Assembly (NCBI RefSeq): GCF_008831285.2
Contig: NC_045139.1
Location: 27,010,308-27,056,307, forward strand
DNA length: 46,000 bases
Source of the DNA: Nymphaea colorata
Lineage: Eukaryota; Streptophyta; Magnoliopsida; Nymphaeales; Nymphaeaceae
Direction: 5' to 3'
Made by a program: the position numbers and the translations under genes
Shown here: piece after piece, positions 1 through 10,124 of the stretch
Layout of the letters: the number at the start of each line of letters is the position of its first letter
Position numbering within the stretch: the stretch's first letter is position 1
Notes under the pieces: generated by a model
The model's database searches: none
The model's input: only the letters and a program-made list of their open reading frames with translations
What the model was told of the DNA's origin: nothing

Positions 1-7
1 CCTAGTC

Positions 8-235
8 GAGTTTGTCAAGCCTTAATCAAGTCGATATATTTAAACAAGTTTACTAGTTTGTCGAACTTTAATCAAGTCCAACTCAAGCTCAACACCTGAC
101 GATGAATATCAATTCTATTCAAACGAGTTTATCGAACCTTAATCGAGTCGAACTCGAGCTCAATACGTAACGATGAATATCAATTTTATTCAAACAAGTT
201 TGTCAAGCCTTAATCGAGGTCAGCTCAAGCTCAAC
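8..235. repeat. 71-bp tandem repeat array
   Basis: Three copies of a 71-bp unit start near 56, 127 and 198, with a partial copy before them. Each copy runs from GTTTRTC through TTAATC, AGCTCAA and GATGAATATCAATT. The spacing is exactly 71 bp between the first three starts. The CGAGCTCGA-like composition resembles the subterminal repeats of common plant MITEs. No coding potential is visible. The array may continue past the left edge of the window. Confidence 0.85.
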
Positions 236-706
236 AGGTAACTACCGATCCGAGCTCCAGCAGCTTCCGTCGAGCTACTCTCGAAATTGAGTTGAGTCGA
301 GCTTGAGCTGACTGAACTTAGGCTTGACTCAGCTCATGTTCTTCCCTAGTAATAAATATGGAATGCAACAGGCCGGTGACAGCCGCAGGTCTCTCTTTAG
401 GACCATTCGTTTGCAAAGTCACCAAAAAAAAAAAAAAAAAGAGCTTCTGTCCTCATTGACAGATGAGTCAAATGAAGGTTTATTGAAAATAGAGGAATTA
501 ACGGATAGCATATGTCAAAATTCAATTAATTATTAAGCTAAATTTGAAAGCCATGCACGTTTTATTTTTCTAAATTATATGTCAATATTAGATTTTTTTC
601 CTGAATTGGTGAAGAACATATCCATTGATATCTTCTCCACCTGAAAGAGTCGTTTCTTTCCTTTCTCTTTTTTCCCAATTCATGATTTTTGTTGTTAGCT
701 TGGCAC
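236..706. other. Non-coding spacer
   Basis: No gene is visible here. The segment holds GAGTCGAGCTTGAGCTGA-type sequence up to about 340, an A17 run near 424-440 and AT-rich DNA. The short open frames show no family resemblance. Confidence 0.6.
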
Positions 707-1047
707 CTGGGCATCGGGCCGGCCTTGGTTAGCCCTAAGAGCTGGGTCCAAGCCGGCAAGATGTCTGAAACCCGAGCTCGAGCCCAGGCCCAATGCTCAA
801 AACCCAAGCCCGGTCATGGGCACGATGCTCGAACCCAAGCACAGTTCTGGTCTGGCTTGACCAGTTACAATAAAAAAATTAAATATAAAATAATTTTTAA
901 AAATAAAATATATGTTTAATAATAAAATATATATTATTAATAAAATAAAAATAATATTTACAAGTTATTGGGCCGAATCCGGCCCTGTTGGGCTGACCCA
1001 AGCAGGTCTTTTTGGGTCAGGTACCCAACGGAGGCCCAATGCCCAAG
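707..1047. mobile_element. Candidate MITE rich in GGGCC/GGCCC
   Basis: The left end (707-720, CTGGGCATCGGGCC) and the inverted right end (1033-1047, GGCCCAATGCCCAAG) form imperfect terminal inverted repeats. Both subterminal zones are packed with GGGCC, GAGCCC and GGCCC words around an AT-rich centre (870-960). This architecture is typical of small non-autonomous plant DNA transposons. I could not identify a target duplication, so the exact ends are uncertain. Confidence 0.5.
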
Positions 1048-1248
1048 TCTATTGGGTGAAGTTCGAGTATGGGCTACTATTAGCCTTAAAGCATGAAAAG
1101 AGCACACATAACCCATAATATGAGAGGGAGAGAGAGAGGGGAAGGGAGGGAGGAACGTGTGCGTAAACAGGAATCAAACAAATGATAGATCATGTACCTG
1201 CCAACCAACCCGGCCAACTATATATATTAAGCGGTTTAGATCAAGAAT

Positions 1249-1276
1249 ATGAGAGAGAGAGTGTGTGTGTGTGTGT
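1249..1276. repeat. (AG)n/(GT)n microsatellite
   Basis: A GAGAGAGA run is followed by GTGTGTGTGTGT. It lies just inside the presumed intron that follows the putative exon on the minus strand. Confidence 0.9.
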
Positions 1277-1301
1277 TTTTGAGAGAGAATGGTACTCTTA
1301 C

Positions 1302-1425
1302 CGTATGGTACTACCAATTGAAAGGAGAAAAACAATACCACCAACATGGAAGAAGAAGTCATCTTGTTGAGAAAAAGGAAAAAAGCAAAAGAAGGAGTAG
1401 ATTCTCTAGTAGTGCTTGCAGTGTG
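1302..1425 (-). CDS. Possible first exon of a small secreted protein
   Basis: On the minus strand an ATG at 1360-1362 opens 20 codons (MTSSSMLVVLFFSFQLVVPY) that look like an N-terminal signal peptide, with a hydrophobic core at residues 6-18. The frame runs into a strong 5' splice site, G|GTAAGAG, at 1302/1301. The coding part would therefore be 61 nt and end in phase 1. A TATA box lies at 1451-1458, which puts transcription start near 1420-1425 and leaves a leader of about 60 nt. A signal-peptide exon followed by a phase-1 intron is seen in plant cysteine-rich peptide genes such as defensin-like genes, but no second exon is recognisable between 1 and 1300. The rest may lie off the left edge or be lost. 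Inference only. Confidence 0.35.
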
Positions 1426-1450
1426 ATGTCTGCTGCTATCTGCAGGCACA

Positions 1451-1458
1451 TATTTATA
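1451..1458 (-). promoter_or_regulatory. TATA box candidate
   Basis: The minus strand reads CTATAAATATG, a near-consensus plant TATA box. It sits about 90 bp upstream of the ATG at 1362 that opens the signal-peptide-like exon. The spacing suits a class II promoter with a 55-60 nt leader. Confidence 0.4.
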
Positions 1459-1806
1459 GACGCCAGCCTTCAAGTGATTCTAATGGTCCGTGTCAAGGTC
1501 GGCCATAAGAAACCCCCAATCAAGGCGAGGTTTTGTTTGTACATGTAGGAAGCCGGCGTGAGTCGGACGTGGCCAAATTATAAGTCGTCGTAATTTGAAG
1601 GAGTTTGAGTTTAGTTTGAATAGGGATGGCAGATGAAAGTAAGTATATACTTCCCATGTCCCAGTTAACTGGGTCCTGCTGTTATTTTTAAGTCTTAACA
1701 AATCAAATTGGAAGCAGAGCTACGCTGTCACCAAGTGCTAATTTTCCACAATTATTTCCAATCCGTAGAATTGGTATATTCAGTTTCAACCGGCCAGACG
1801 GACGTA

Positions 1807-1854
1807 CCACATTTGCTGCTAAGCTAGTCACCACATTTGCTGCTAAGCTAGTCA
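1807..1854. repeat. Perfect 24-bp tandem duplication
   Basis: The 24-bp unit beginning CCACATTTGCTGC and ending TAGTCA occurs twice head to tail with no mismatch (1807-1830 and 1831-1854). It looks like a recent slippage or small tandem duplication in non-coding DNA. Confidence 0.95.
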
Positions 1855-2341
1855 ACTTGGACGATCGGGGTTGTTATGGACCTCTTAATTTACATATAAA
1901 TTTTAAAAAATTTTACTTATTTTATATAAAAATTTTAAAAAATTTTATTTCAACTCGTGTTAAAATTTAAACACTTTATTCGATCCCCTCGTAAAACAAA
2001 ATTATGGACCATGCACTTCCCTTGTAAATGCTCCAAAATTTAACTTCTCCTTTCCACTCCAAAAGCAGGCCTTCGCTCCCATTCATTTTGCTTGGGCTTC
2101 CAATTAAACCTCTTAGTTTTGTTTTAAGTTTCCAAAGTTTCTATGGCAAAGACAAGCTGTTACGTTTTGTGAAATTAAGCACAAAAAAGGCTACCTACAA
2201 GTCTTGCAAAAGGGCAAAGGAGCCTTCTACAAAGCCTCATGGCAAGTTGCTCGATGCAGTGTGTGCATTATCCAGTAGCGGCCCAAAACCTAAGCCGCCA
2301 TGGCAGCTTCGCTGGGTCCACCGATGGCCCGCTGCTAAGAA
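1855..2341. other. AT-rich non-coding stretch
   Basis: Repeated AAATTTTAAAAAATTTTA blocks occur at 1895-1960. Similar blocks occur near 3030-3075 next to a CTTGCCCCCCTCAAATTTT motif, and both look like pieces of a dispersed AT-rich plant repeat. The remainder (2028-2340) has an open frame without recognisable similarity. I see no supported gene. Confidence 0.5.
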
Positions 2342-2827
2342 TAGGGCTGCACAAAGAATTGAGCCAATTCAGATGCGCTCGATATGAACTTACAGTTAAA
2401 ACCTTGACTCATGGTGAACTTGTTTATAACTAGCCAAGCTCAAGTTTAGATTTATGTTCGAAATGTTAAATGAGTTGAGTTCTAGTCGTTAGAAGTCGAC
2501 TCCTTTAAACTTTGTTCGGCTCAATTACGTAAATGTGTCATGAATGAAAGCTTTTCTATTGCTAAGTTTTTCTTTTGAGAATATTTGAATGCAGAGTACG
2601 TGCATTCTTTGTTTGGATTTTCTATTAGATGCTTATTCATATATATAGTTGAATTAATTAAAAAAAAAACCAATTAGACAACCTAACGAATTAAAAAAAT
2701 GAGACATTATAAGTTAATCGAAACAAGTCAAACGAGTTAAGTGAGTTGAGCTCGATGTTGTATTGTTGAGTCGAACTTGAACCTCTTCTATGGACCTTGA
2801 GCTCGACCTAACTCATGTGCAGCTCTA
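2342..2827. mobile_element. Candidate 486-bp MITE, TIR TAGRGCTGCACA
   Basis: The left end TAGGGCTGCACA (2342-2353) is the inverted match (11 of 12) of the right end TGTGCAGCTCTA (2816-2827). The interior has GAGCTCGA and GAGTCGAAC words in the subterminal zones and an AT-rich middle, like many plant hAT-type MITEs. No clean 8-bp target duplication is visible. The right end overlaps by one base the start of the hairpin at 2827-2911, which may have disrupted the flank. Confidence 0.5.
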
Positions 2828-2911
2828 GCGTATGGGTCTCTTATACGGCTAAAATGCCCTCGAGCCTTTTTGTGTCAAGGGCATTTTAGCCGTATAAGAG
2901 ACCCATACGCT
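2827..2911. repeat. Perfect hairpin, 34-bp arms, 17-nt loop
   Basis: Arm 2827-2860 starts AGCGTATGGGTCTC. Arm 2878-2911 is its exact reverse complement with no mismatch. The loop is 2861-2877. The bases just outside the arms do not pair. RNA from either strand would fold into a perfect stem longer than a typical plant pre-miRNA duplex. A tiny foldback element or a recent inverted duplication could also explain it. No ORF is present. Confidence 0.95.
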
Positions 2912-3197
2912 TTCACGGATCCAAAAACTTCCTCTAAAAAGATATGTTCTACATGTACATGTACTTAATCTGATATATGTATGTGTGTGTGTGACAAGCA
3001 AGGACGGAGGCAGGACCTTGCCCCCCTCAAATTTTAAAAATTCAGAAAGTTATATGAAATTTTAAAAATTTTAAGTTGACCTATATAAAAAAAATTGATG
3101 AACTTTATTTTGGCACCTGTTAAATAGTTAAATGTCTGCAATGAAAAATTATGATGACAAGTAGTAGAAAAAATCAGGTATTTTTTGTCTCCAACAG

Positions 3198-3345
3198 TTG
3201 TCAACATCCGAGCTGCCACAGTTGAAACTAAGGCTGGATTTATTTGGAAGGGGAAGGCAGATAAGCCAAATAAAGAAGCTCGCCTTTCCAAGGAACCAGC
3301 AGAAAAAACAAATGGAGCGGCTGCTCTTGTGGTAGAGACAATCAG
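3198..3345 (+). CDS. Orphan exon-like open stretch
   Basis: A good 3' splice site (TTTTTTGTCTCCAACAG, ending 3197) is followed by 148 bp that are open in one frame (48 codons). The stretch ends at a 5' splice site CAG|GTGATG at 3345/3346. The peptide is lysine- and alanine-rich and begins VNIRAATVETKAGFIWKGK. I do not recognise the family and see no partner exon nearby. It may be a captured or relict exon, or a chance open frame. Confidence 0.25.
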
Positions 3346-3523
3346 GTGATGCGTGCATGTTGGAAAGTCTACAGTACTTGTTTGGTTGGTCTTCACGTAG
3401 ATGCAAGTCTCAAGACTCAACGTGTGGTCTCCATGCAGATGCAGCTAAGCTAGGTGTTAGGCCGCCTCTTGTGATCTCATCATCTTACGCAGATCAGGTT
3501 AACACAGTTCATTTTCTAGGTTA

Positions 3524-3525
<2 letters not shown>

Positions 3526-3563
<38 letters not shown>

Positions 3564-3577
3564 TGTGTGTGTGTGTT
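3526..3577. repeat. (TC)n(GT)n compound microsatellite
   Basis: A run of TC dinucleotides at 3526-3559 is followed directly by GT dinucleotides to about 3576. Confidence 0.95.
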
Positions 3578-4590
3578 TGTTATCTCCCTCTCTTGCGTGT
3601 GTGAGTTCTTAAATCTCTTATTCTACTCATTTCTTATATACTGTTACAATTTCAGTACCTAAGTCTTGCAGTATTAATCAAAGGAAACTATTTAACCATT
3701 AACACTAGGCTGTTATTAACTTCAGCTTAGATAATATGATAAAAAATATATAAGTTAGTTTGTTTAGCTTTCTTTACTACTTCAAGTAACTTAACATATG
3801 ATTTATTATAACCCAAATAACTTAGCTTCACTATTCGCATTTAAAACAATTGTAGGATTTTATTAAAATGTGAAAAGTTCCTCAAGAAAACCTAATTTGC
3901 ATTAATAAAGTCGTTCATATTTTTGTTTTATTTTTTAGAGAGTAAAATGGTACAAAATTCACTTATTTAGCACTTAAATGCTCATACCGTTATTTTGATT
4001 AATCATAGAAATGTCTTAACATTATAACATTAATGTTCAGTATATGTTGTTTATTATTGCCAACTTTTTAGGTGTTCTCTTGAAGTTTTCTACTAAACTT
4101 AAAAATAAAGAGAGAATCTCCAATCATATAAAATGCCAATTTTTCCAAACTGTTGTACAAATTACAATTGTTCTGAAAGACTGGTAGGAAATTTAAGTTC
4201 TATAGTTAATTCCAATGCAAGAAAATATCCAAGCGAAAAAAATCAGATAATAAATAACATAGTTGAACTAAACCTGATAAACTTAGAGGTGGATAATCCG
4301 GCTTTCAAGTGACTGATATATAGAAATCTTTAAGCCTAAGTGCCTAACTGAAGCTAGCCTCAGAATGTGCCTTTAATTCCCCACTTTGTGTCTGCAGTAC
4401 AATGTTCAGCCTACGTTAATTAGATGTCATACTAACTCCGAAGCTGGATATATGCACACCCAGGGTGTATAATGACCAGAATACTCTTCATAAAGTGAAA
4501 AAGGAAGGTGTTGAAAACGGGCAAAAAAAGAACATAAAAAGTAAAAAGAAAAAGACTAAACAATACACCTCGTGATAAAAAAACTTCTGA
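3578..4590. other. AT-rich non-coding DNA
   Basis: About 1 kb without an open frame of note, splice-bounded exon or clear repeat structure. It contains many TTATTA and AATAAA words. I see nothing functional. Confidence 0.5.
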
Positions 4591-4619
4591 AATGCCTCAA
4601 CCCGCTTTTTTTTTTTTCA

Positions 4620-4760
4620 GGGGTATATATTTGTTGTGTGCACATGCTGGCGCATGCAACTCGCCCACTATGTCACCAAGGTGCGGGATGCGGGTGCCGG
4701 CGCGGGTGCAGGTGTCGGTATGGCACATCTTAAAAAATTTAGGTGCGGCGGTGTGGGAAG
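4620..4760. repeat. GC-rich GGTGCGGGTGC-type repeat segment
   Basis: This short segment carries degenerate repeats of GGTGCGGG and GGTGCAGGTG, for example around 4681-4720. It is embedded in AT-rich DNA. Such segments are common in plant MITE termini, but I could not define ends. Confidence 0.35.
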
Positions 4761-5764
4761 ACTATTTATTATTATTAATAATTTATAATAATAATAAATA
4801 ATAGTAATATATATGACAAAATTATCTCTAAATCACAAAATTATTAAATATCAGAATCAAAATTGTAATTTTTCTCCTCCTTTCTTTCTTAATAAGGAGG
4901 TTAGGTTCGGGGTCGGAGGAACGGGGTGAAGTGCTCCGTTAGTCCGTTGTTCACTAAGAGGTCGTTTGATTGCTGTCCATTGGGACAGGACAGACAGGAC
5001 GTCCTGTCAATTACACTACTGTCCTGTCCTCATGGACAATGATGTTCTTTGTCCACCGTTTGATGATTTTAAGAACAGAACATCATGTTCTTTACGTCCA
5101 GCGTTTGTTTCACATATGTCTGTTTTGTCTGCTCTGTCCGTCCTGTCTGACGTTTGTTCGCTTAATAAACAAATCTAATTACAATTATGAAAGATAAATT
5201 AGAAATTTGTCTGCAATACTGAATACTTTATTGGCAGTCACGAGCACCAAAATGAATGAAAAAGATTAATATGTCCAACTAAACCTTTCTAGATGCGAAG
5301 ATACATAACAATGGCTCCGTGATCTTTAAAATGAAGTTTCATTCACAAAGGGAAGAAGAGAGCCGTACAAGACAACCAAGTTTTTTTTACCATCTTTTTC
5401 ACATGAAGAAGAAAGAAGTCCAGGACAATAACAATAAGTTCTTATACTTTCTTTTCACTTTTTCTTTTTCACTTCTTTTCTCTCAAAACTCGTGTGAACA
5501 TTGGATACCCATCTAAGGAAAATTGTTGCTGCACCCTAGCCAATCATACAAGGAGCCAGTAATCTTCATTTTCGCAACTTTTTTTTTCTAAAAACAAGGT
5601 CCTAACTTCACTTTAACCCCAGAACTAGTGCTGCCCTTGCTAAAATTATAAAAATACAGGACATATTTATAAGGTAGAACATCCGAAATGGCAGCAGAAC
5701 GATGTGTCATCATCATCATCATCTAAGATTCCATAGAACACAATGTGGATCATCATCAACATCA

Positions 5765-5897
5765 TCATGCTGCAGCAACTGTTTCTCCTTTCCCGGAGGG
5801 CTCAGAGCCAGCAGGGGCTGCCTCCTTCTTCATGGATGTCATCGAGCACTTCTCCTTCTTCTCATCGATGTTCATCTGCTGCTGCCTGCACTCTAGA
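5765..5897 (-). CDS. Possible terminal exon inside the TIR element
   Basis: The minus strand has a 3' splice-like CTGCATACTGTAG followed by an open frame. It reads LECRQQQ and then, from the ATG at 5873-5875, 36 residues (MNIDEKKEKCSMTSMKKEAA, then APAGSEPSGKGETVAAA-like) to a TGA at 5765-5767. The peptide is hydrophilic and lysine/glutamate-rich with an alanine-rich C-terminus. I do not recognise it. Its position inside a TIR element suggests a captured gene fragment. Upstream exons were not found. Confidence 0.25.
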
Positions 5898-6054
5898 CTA
5901 CAGTATGCAGTATCACCCCTGACCAAAACAAAAAGGAGCATCGAAACAGAGCTAGAGTTAGCTGAGAATTTTTTTTTATCAAAATATATTGGTGACTGGC
6001 GAAAGGAAGGAACCTACGCAGTTTAAAGAACTCATTTCCTTTCAATCCTCTTTC

Positions 6055-6089
<35 letters not shown>

Positions 6090-6090
6090 A
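6055..6090. repeat. (TA)n(TG)n microsatellite
   Basis: TATATATATA is followed by a (TG)n run. It lies within the TIR element. Confidence 0.9.
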
Positions 6091-6129
6091 TGTATCTAGT
6101 ATAAGAGAGAGAAAATGAAATATGAAATT

Positions 6130-7195
6130 TTGATAAATGCCTAAATTAGATCGTGGATAGCCATGGAACCAAAATGAAATTTTTTTAGTTGCTCTGCATA
6201 TTTGTTACTATGAAAATGCAATACAGGAGAAGCATTAAGTGTTAACAGCTAAGAGATCTGATCACCAAGCGGAGAACCATTGTGAATCTGTGACTATAAT
6301 ACAGTACAAGTGAACTGATCCTATATTTACCAAATTCAGGACGTGGGAACTGCGCTACATTGAATCAACACTCATAGAGATGCACCCAAAAGCAGCAGGA
6401 AATATGTAATAGGTTTCACTAGAAGAGAAGCACCAAGTAACCAACCCTGGACATGAATCAGATTTTCAGAAGATTTAGGGATAGATCTAAACTAAATTGG
6501 CATCCTTTGTACATGTGTACCCAAAAGAAACCAAAATCCTACAGAAACACTCAATTTCTAATGATACAACAAAAGCATTTTACGTTTGATAGCTTTTTCA
6601 TGTCTAATTCAGTTGTCTAGTTTAAAACATTTGACCATGAGCATGTTTTTGTTATTCCTCAAGAGTTGAATGTGTCTTATAGAATCCCCAACGGAACATT
6701 ATTTACTAATTCGAAGCAAATTGACTGGTATAGGCCAGTTTGCAGTGGTATTGAAGACATCCATAGGACTAACATACAGACTTAAACATGAATATTACCC
6801 AAATTGCTTCTTGTAGTTTGAGATTCGCTGAAACTATGATAGAAATGGCGAAATTTACCATTAAGAGCTGGAGGATTATGGTTATAAGAGACCATAAAGA
6901 ATGGTATTTGCAGGTTGCTTTCATGCCAAACTGAGTATGCAAGAAAAGGAGTGGTGGAATCGGAGAATATACTTCAATTGCTGCCAAATGAGACTGATTG
7001 CTTTCCAGACTTACTGGACAAAATTCATCGCGTGCAAAGGGTTCTTGGAAGGAAGAACATGCAGGTAAAATGATTCCAGAAACAATTGAACAGGATACTA
7101 GTAGGTTCAGGCTTCAGTGAGAATATGAATGAATTCTTTAAAAGAACAAGAACATGGTGCAGCTGCTTTATCATCTAAAAGTGGTAAAATTACCT

Positions 7196-7228
<33 letters not shown>

Positions 7229-7352
7229 GACATACACACATACAGAAACTTATGTGTACGATTATCCTTAATTTTTTTAGTTGCTTTAACTAAATTTTGA
7301 TAAACGCCTAAATTAGACCGTGGATAGCCATGGAACCAAAATGAAATTTTAA
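6130..7352. repeat. Direct repeat pair inside the TIR element
   Basis: About 53 bp at 6130-6182 (GATAAATGCCTAAATTAGAT through GGAACCAAAATGAAATTTT) recur at 7300-7352 with two differences. Both copies lie near AGTTGCTCTG or AGTTGCTTT sequence. This suggests an internal duplication of about 1.17 kb offset, or insertion of two related small repeats. Confidence 0.7.
7196..7240. repeat. (CA)n(TA)n microsatellite
   Basis: CACACACACA is followed by TATATATATA. This is a simple sequence repeat within the TIR element. Confidence 0.9.
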
Positions 7353-8242
7353 TCATTAAATGAAACTGTAAGTCAAGTTGCTCTGTGCAGGGACCCATTA
7401 AAGTTAGGTAGAAACGAGCCTGTGCTAATCAAGCTTCAAGAGAATGAAAGGACAAAAGGTTATGCAGAAAATGACCATGGGATCATGCATGTGTCAATAG
7501 ACAGGTGGTTGAATGGTGAAGTCTTCTATTTTATCACCTAAGATCGCTCATTTATCCCCACTGGGAAAATGAAGAAGAGCTACGAAAGTGATATCAAATG
7601 ATTCAAAGAAACAAGAAGTTGCCTCATTTCCCATTTGATACAATCGTATAGACGGCCTTGATTTATCTGAACATGTATAATAATGTGACTTCTCAAAGTG
7701 CCTCCCGGAGCCTTTTGCAGTTGCAAATGGCAATGGCCAATCCCCCAAAATCAGCAATCGATGACAAATCTTAAATCAAAATAATTTTTTTTCATTTGCT
7801 TTTCCTTCTGATTCAAGCATTTGGTCAATCATCTTTATGCAAATGGAATGTCTCTCTGTGTGTGATGACAAGATACAAAGTTCATTGTTGTTTTAGCTTC
7901 GAAGGTGCACACTTTACATATGTTGGCATAATATGTTCATGTTCTGCGACGAGTTTACATGGATGATCTCCCTGTCCGTGAGCATCACTTACTTTTTGGC
8001 CTGCTAAATTAGAAAACTATCTCAACTGCTTTTTTTTTGTGTTCCACTACTGGAATATTTTGAGTGTCTAAAACAAGCTCCCAGCGATCTGCACTTCACA
8101 CATGTTGGCATTTTGACCTAAAGACAACAGATATTCGTGAAATTTGGGACTTTTTCTATGATGTATCATGTGGTTGTTGATGATGATCCAGGAAGTTAAA
8201 CAAGGACAAACCATCCCCAGATAGATTTCTTGTGGCTGATAG

Positions 8243-8280
8243 AATATTTGAGGCGTTACCTCAGTAAAGCCTCAAATATT
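8243..8280. repeat. 12-bp-arm hairpin
   Basis: AATATTTGAGGC (8243-8254) and GCCTCAAATATT (8269-8280) are perfect inverted repeats around a 14-nt loop. A third partial copy (TATTTGAGGCGTCTG) follows immediately. The role is unknown. Confidence 0.85.
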
Positions 8281-8311
8281 TGAGGCGTCTGATTCAGTAA
8301 ATTCAGTAAAT

Positions 8312-8339
8312 ATTTTGTTTAACATTTATTAAACAAAAT
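8312..8339. repeat. 11-bp-arm hairpin
   Basis: ATTTTGTTTAA and TTAAACAAAAT are perfect inverted repeats separated by 6 nt. The hairpin lies 30 bp after the one ending at 8280. AT-rich and of unknown role. Confidence 0.8.
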
Positions 8340-8597
8340 GCAGACTCCCCTGGGTTGTTCCAATTTCTGAGTATAAACAATTGAAAGATAATTTTCCTTG
8401 TGGTCGTGGCTTTCAAGCAAGTCAATGTATATCATTTCATTGAAAGCAAACAAGTTCCAACTAACAAATTTAACAATAGAAGTATATCAATGTGAACCAA
8501 CCGAAAAAAAAAATCTCAATAGTCATGAAACCTTGTCTATTATAGATTAATTTTTGTTGTAAAAAGGAGGACGCCCTTACCTTGACGAGAAGCTACT

Positions 8598-8866
8598 GCT
8601 GGGCTGCAACGGAAGCTACGGCTGGTCTGCTGGTGGCCTGCAAATGATAACTGGCAATAGAAAAAGGGCAAGAAAAAGGAGTAAGCCTGCAGCCAGGGAA
8701 AAGGAAAACAACAGAGAGAAAGAAAGAGAGAAGCAGCCTGCGCCTAACCTCGACAGAGATGCGGATGAGTCGCTGCTGCGGAGAGCTGTTGTTCCTGCTA
8801 AGGAGAGGAGAAGAGGAAGCTGAGGAGCTGCTGAGCTGCAACGGAAGCTACGGTTGGTCTGCCTGC
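8598..8866. repeat. 33-bp direct repeat pair
   Basis: The sequence GCTGGGCTGCAACGGAAGCT, continuing to GGTCTGC, near 8598-8630 recurs near 8831-8863 with two mismatches. Both lie in the GC-rich right part of the TIR element. There the minus strand also has a donor-like CTCGTCAAG|GTAAGG at about 8580, so this region may be a transcribed leader of the element. Confidence 0.7.
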
Positions 8867-9203
8867 AGGAATCGGGCAGCTCGGGGGCATAGACGAGGGC
8901 AGAGATGGAGGAGAAAGTCAGTCGGGGGTGGAGAAGAGGAGAAAGGCAGGGGAGATGGGGGCGGAGGTGGAGGAGAAGGAGATGCGTCGAGGGCTCGGGG
9001 TTGGGGTTGGGGTCGGGGTCGTCGGGGGCGGGAGATAAGTTTCTGTCCTTCGGAACAGACAGGGACAAAAAAATCATTTATACCATCGTTTAGTCGTCCG
9101 TCCTGCCCAGTCTGTCCGGTGTCCAACGTTTGATGAAAAAATCTGCTAAACAGGACACGCGTGTCCTGTTCTGCGTGTCCTGTGGCCATCAAACGACCTC
9201 TAA

Positions 9204-9980
9204 GGGTATTCCTATAACTATTTTGGTTTTGGGTAAGTTGAATTAGATCAGAATCCAAATCCGGACCCGAATTCTATCGCTCGAAGAGGAAAGCCCGACG
9301 GGTTCCCCTTCCTCGTCTTCCACTTCCTCTTCCTCGTCTTCCTCTCTATCTCCCTCTTCGTTGCCCTCTCAATCTCTCATTCCGTAGGTGAGCATCGACA
9401 CAGAGAAGAAGAAGGAAGGAGCAGTGGCCGCGGCGATTTGGGTAACTAGCTCTTCCTCCCATCCTCACCGCTCTTCCTCCCGTCCTCACCTCTCTTCCTC
9501 CCTCTCCCAACTGTTTCCCCCTCGCTCGAGCCCTCTCTTCCTCCCGTCCTCACCTCTGTTTCCTCCTCGCTCAAGCCCTCTCTTCCTCCCGTCCTCACCT
9601 CCCTTCCTCCCATCCTCACTCGCCCTCTCTTCCTCTGGCGTTCATCCCCCCTCAACCTTGCTCTCCCTCTCCCACTCCACCAAATCGTGTCCCTTTCCCG
9701 CACTCTCTCCCTCTCCCTACCACCGCCCTCTCTCCTTACGATGCGGTTTGGGTGAGAGCTTCTGATCAGGTGTGGTTTGGATGCGAATCTAGGTCGCACC
9801 CTCACCCGAATCAGCACCCGCGGAGGCGGGTCCATTTCTGCGGAGGCGGGTCCATTTCTGCTGCACCCTGGTGACACAGCCTGCCCATGAGGAGAGATCA
9901 GATCCATCAGGTGGCCACCCTCTTATCTCTTTCCCGCTGGTTGGGCTATTCTCGATAAAACCTGTGGTTGAACTTGACAC
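9204..9980. repeat. CT-rich minisatellite region
   Basis: This long CTTCCTC-rich segment contains a 45-bp tandem duplication (CTCGCTCRAGCCCTCTCTTC and on, at 9521 and 9566). It also contains a perfect 20-bp tandem duplication CGGAGGCGGGTCCATTTCTG (9821-9840 and 9841-9860). Open frames on both strands exist only because of the biased composition. It could be an untranslated leader or promoter of a lost gene, but I see no coding sequence. Confidence 0.7.
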
Positions 9981-10124
9981 GGTCTCATATCTAGAGGCTA
10001 GCGAGCCCTACCTTAGTCATTTCTGCTAATTCTGTTGGGTATATCCAAACACAAGACTTGAGGCGCGTGGTTTGAAGTGCCGCTTGCGTTTAAAATGTTA
10101 TATGAAGTTGGTTATTTATTTTTA

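Larger units (their letters stand above)
4955..9203. mobile_element. 4.2-kb non-autonomous TIR transposon, PIF-like
   Basis: The left terminus GAGGTCGTTTGAT (4958-4970) and the right terminus ATCAAACGACCTC (9188-9200) are perfect 13-bp inverted repeats. They are flanked on both sides by TAA (4955-4957 and 9201-9203), a 3-bp target duplication like that of PIF/Harbinger elements. Both ends carry dense subterminal GTCCTGT/ACAGGAC words (4980-5150 and 9090-9182), which resemble transposase-binding arrays. No DDE transposase or Myb-like ORF is recognisable inside, so the element looks non-autonomous. It may have captured host sequence, since an exon-like segment lies at 5765-5897. The superfamily call rests on the TAA duplication alone. 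Confidence 0.6.

Noticed and set aside
5702-5896. His-rich plus-strand frame (HHHHH)
   Set aside because: It is the antisense of a CAT/ATG trinucleotide run next to the minus-strand exon-like segment.
8616-9258. Overlapping 120-150 codon frames in GC-rich DNA
   Set aside because: They are open on both strands, low in complexity, and have no domain or splice support. Composition explains them.
9388-9907. Ser/Pro-rich plus-strand frame and Arg-rich minus-strand frame
   Set aside because: They are translations of CT-rich minisatellite repeats rather than proteins.
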